Assembly (NCBI GenBank): GCA_944548615.1
Contig: OX155952.1
Coordinates: 25,617,224-25,681,223 of the forward strand
Reading direction: 5' to 3'
Length of the DNA stretch: 64,000 nucleotides
DNA from: Micropterix aruncella
Lineage: Eukaryota; Arthropoda; Insecta; Lepidoptera; Micropterigidae
Each line of letters starts with the position of its first letter. The stretch's first letter is position 1. Positions 62,562 to 64,000 of this stretch are shown here, piece by piece. The notes under the pieces were generated by a model. It was not told the DNA's origin. It saw only the letters and a program-made list of their open reading frames with translations, and ran no database searches. The position numbers and the translations under genes are program-made.

Positions 62562-62954
62562 TCATGCTTGGCCGTACTCCGGCCGTGACCGGTCGTGCCA
62601 CGTCCGGAGCACGGCGTCGAAATGGCGGTGGATATTGTTTTCCCGGCTCCGGTCTGCTAATCGTTCAATGGGAGAGATATGCTTCAGAAATCTTGAATTT
62701 TGTTTGGTTAAATCACGTTTTATTTTTCCAAGAAATATGCTAAAGCATTCTTTAGACATCCTAAAATAACCGTAAAATTTGCTCTCATCATCTATTAATT
62801 CCTTTTAGAGCGTGGCGAATTCTCCCTCCGATTGTCGCTTTCTCCAGGCTGGATGTACACTCCATCTTCTTTTATTAGATTCAGTTCGTGTTTCCAATAC
62901 TTCGTCTTCAAAGGCAATCGCAATAGCTGCCAACTCAAGTTGTGAAAATTGCAT
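62562..62954 (-). pseudogene. PIF/Harbinger transposase, N-terminal part, one stop
   Basis: From ATG at 62954 one frame reads MQFSQLELAAIAIAFEDEVL, then SNKRRWSVHPAWRKRQSEGE, FATL, a TAA, and KELIDDESKFYGYFRMSKEC, IFLGKIKRDLTKQNSRFLKH, ISPIERLAD. This is the N-terminus of HARBI1-like nucleases (a W-HP segment, D...FY-YFRMS, ISP-ERLA). The stop stands where a Tyr or Phe would be expected. The frame leaves the family after ISPIERLA, so the DDE catalytic domain is deleted. Harbinger nucleases act together with a separate Myb-like protein, which is not seen here. Confidence 0.8.
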
Positions 62955-63036
62955 TAATAACACACTTATCAATCAAGCGAAAATAGAAATTAAAAAATAT
63001 TATTATCGCCAAAATAGATGAACGCAACACTAGTTA

Positions 63037-63144
63037 GATAAGTTCGCCATTTGTGCATAAATTGTCTTTTTTATAAAACCAGCGTAATATTCATTAAGTT
63101 ATGTTTTTATAGCACAATAAAGTTATTCTATTCTATTCTATTCT
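63037..63144 (+). mobile_element. Short retroposed insert with TTCTA tail and 8-bp duplication
   Basis: ACTAGTTA occurs directly before (63029-63036) and after (63145-63152) this 108-bp segment. The segment ends CACAATAAAGTTATTC followed by (TATTC)n, a typical tail of a target-primed insertion. It is a severely 5'-truncated LINE or SINE copy that landed inside the Harbinger element. Confidence 0.75.
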
Positions 63145-63510
63145 ACTAGTTATCGCGGACACGGCCGTGGGATAAATAAACTCGGAAACGGCCCGGTCAC
63201 GCCCGGTGTAGCATGAATGACTGGCCCGGCCGGAGCACGTTGGAAACGACTCGGCCGGGGCCCGGCCCGGCCCCGGCCCGGTGTAGCATGAATCATCCTT
63301 AAGTCGTATCAAGGGTTTCTTCTCGATTATGGCATTCTATATGGGATAGCTAGTTAGGATTTAATTTTATTTAAGCGATAATCGGTGCAGTAACTTACAT
63401 CCGCATTTATGATCGAGTACTGGTCAATACTTCACTACTGGTCAAAAATTGAGTGATACCTGAGTACTAGTTTTCGTTTTATAATCAAGTTCAAGATGGC
63501 GATTAATACT

Positions 63511-63738
63511 TACTCTCTTTCTACATTGTGAAATGTCACAATGGGCGGGTTTAATATCATACGACAATCTCTTACAACCAACCCTACTACAAAGTGTTTA
63601 TATGTATGTGTGTAATATGTGTGTAAGTGTGTCTTGTTATTGCATTCGATCGACAAAATCCGAAAATGGTGACCCAGCCGGGAATCGAACCCAGTACCTT
63701 ACGATGTATGATCGGGCGACCTAGCCACTATGTCAGTG
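63511..63738 (-). repeat. tRNA-derived SINE, nearly full-length copy
   Basis: Same family, minus orientation: the head (63672-63738) contains GGGAATCGAACCC, the body TTGCATTCGATCGACA, and the tail TGTCACAATGGGCGGGTTTA. Part of the body is deleted just inside the head. Confidence 0.8.
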
Positions 63739-64000
63739 TTTTTGATGTTTTACTATTGGAATGAAACTTCTATTTGGATATTTTAATGACCCTGCCTGAT
63801 TTAGGATGATTTGAATTGTGCCTATTTTGTTTGCGTATTAATCGCGCCAAAACACAAATAATCAGAGGAATCGCGAAAGCCACGGATGTATTATATGATA
63901 GGGAACAGCGAGCACATTCAAAACAACCAAAATGGCGGCCACGCGGCGACTCACATGGCTTGTTGTTTTGACACCGACAATGAATATTACGAATATTTTG

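Larger units (their letters stand above)
62471..63299 (-). mobile_element. PIF/Harbinger-type element, 829 bp, with GC-rich 49-bp terminal repeats
   Basis: TAA lies on both sides (62468-62470 and 63300-63302), the 3-bp TWA target of PIF/Harbinger elements. The termini, AGGATGATTCATGCTACACC and its reverse complement, begin a near-perfect inverted repeat of about 49 bp rich in GGCC/CCGG. Further CCGG-rich subterminal motifs lie at 62570-62625 and 63155-63245. The element carries part of a HARBI-like transposase on the minus strand, plus a 108-bp retroposed insert. Confidence 0.88.

Overview
The window looks like nuclear DNA from an insect, most likely a moth or butterfly. The grounds are an AT-rich intron-bearing sequence, one gene with small exons and large introns, Helitrons with TC...CTAG ends inserted between A and T, a recurring tRNA-headed SINE, and many foldback MITEs. 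Species assignment is inference; nothing here fixes it.

Only one host gene can be read with confidence. It is a septin of the Septin-7/peanut (pnut) group on the minus strand, in nine coding exons from 57314 down to the stop at 39049. The exons join in frame into 575 residues: a Pro/Ala/Gly-rich N-terminal region, the GTPase domain with its G1, G3 and G4 motifs, a low-complexity insert late in the G domain, a C-terminal coiled coil and the basic GLF terminus. The initiator exon was not found and must lie above 57314. Its introns carry a mariner with a TTAA-flanked MITE inside it, three LINE fragments, SINEs, piggyBac-like MITEs and other repeats.

The left 39 kb has no convincing host gene and is a mobile-element landscape. 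From left to right it holds a decayed LINE fragment (4.3-4.9 kb), a 160-base fragment matching the 5' end of 18S rRNA (6.3-6.5 kb), a tRNA-derived SINE (7 kb), a degenerate tandem array (7.6-8.6 kb), a MITE (10.9 kb), a LINE 3' end (13-14 kb) and a 3.5-kb Helitron sitting inside an (AT)n microsatellite (14.6-18.1 kb). That Helitron keeps its Rep endonuclease and the last 33 residues of its helicase but has lost the rest. Further right are a second Helitron with an 820-bp AAAAGTCG-type minisatellite and a G-tract ahead of a broken Rep (21.1-23.1 kb), a Helitron end copy (26.3-26.9 kb), foldback MITEs (28.2-29.4 kb), and nested MITEs (33.8-36.7 kb).

Right of the septin exons (57.3-64 kb) are a minus-strand Helitron with intact ends, a hAT element with an exact 8-bp target duplication nested in an older hAT-like element, and a PIF/Harbinger derivative with 49-bp GC-rich terminal repeats, a TAA target duplication and the N-terminal third of its transposase. 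That last element has itself been hit by a short retrotransposed fragment.

I found no system that I would call new. The most unusual things are the nesting architecture, the 18S fragment, the minisatellite inside a Helitron, and the septin low-complexity insert. All positions were read by eye, and family names come from motif recognition, not searches.
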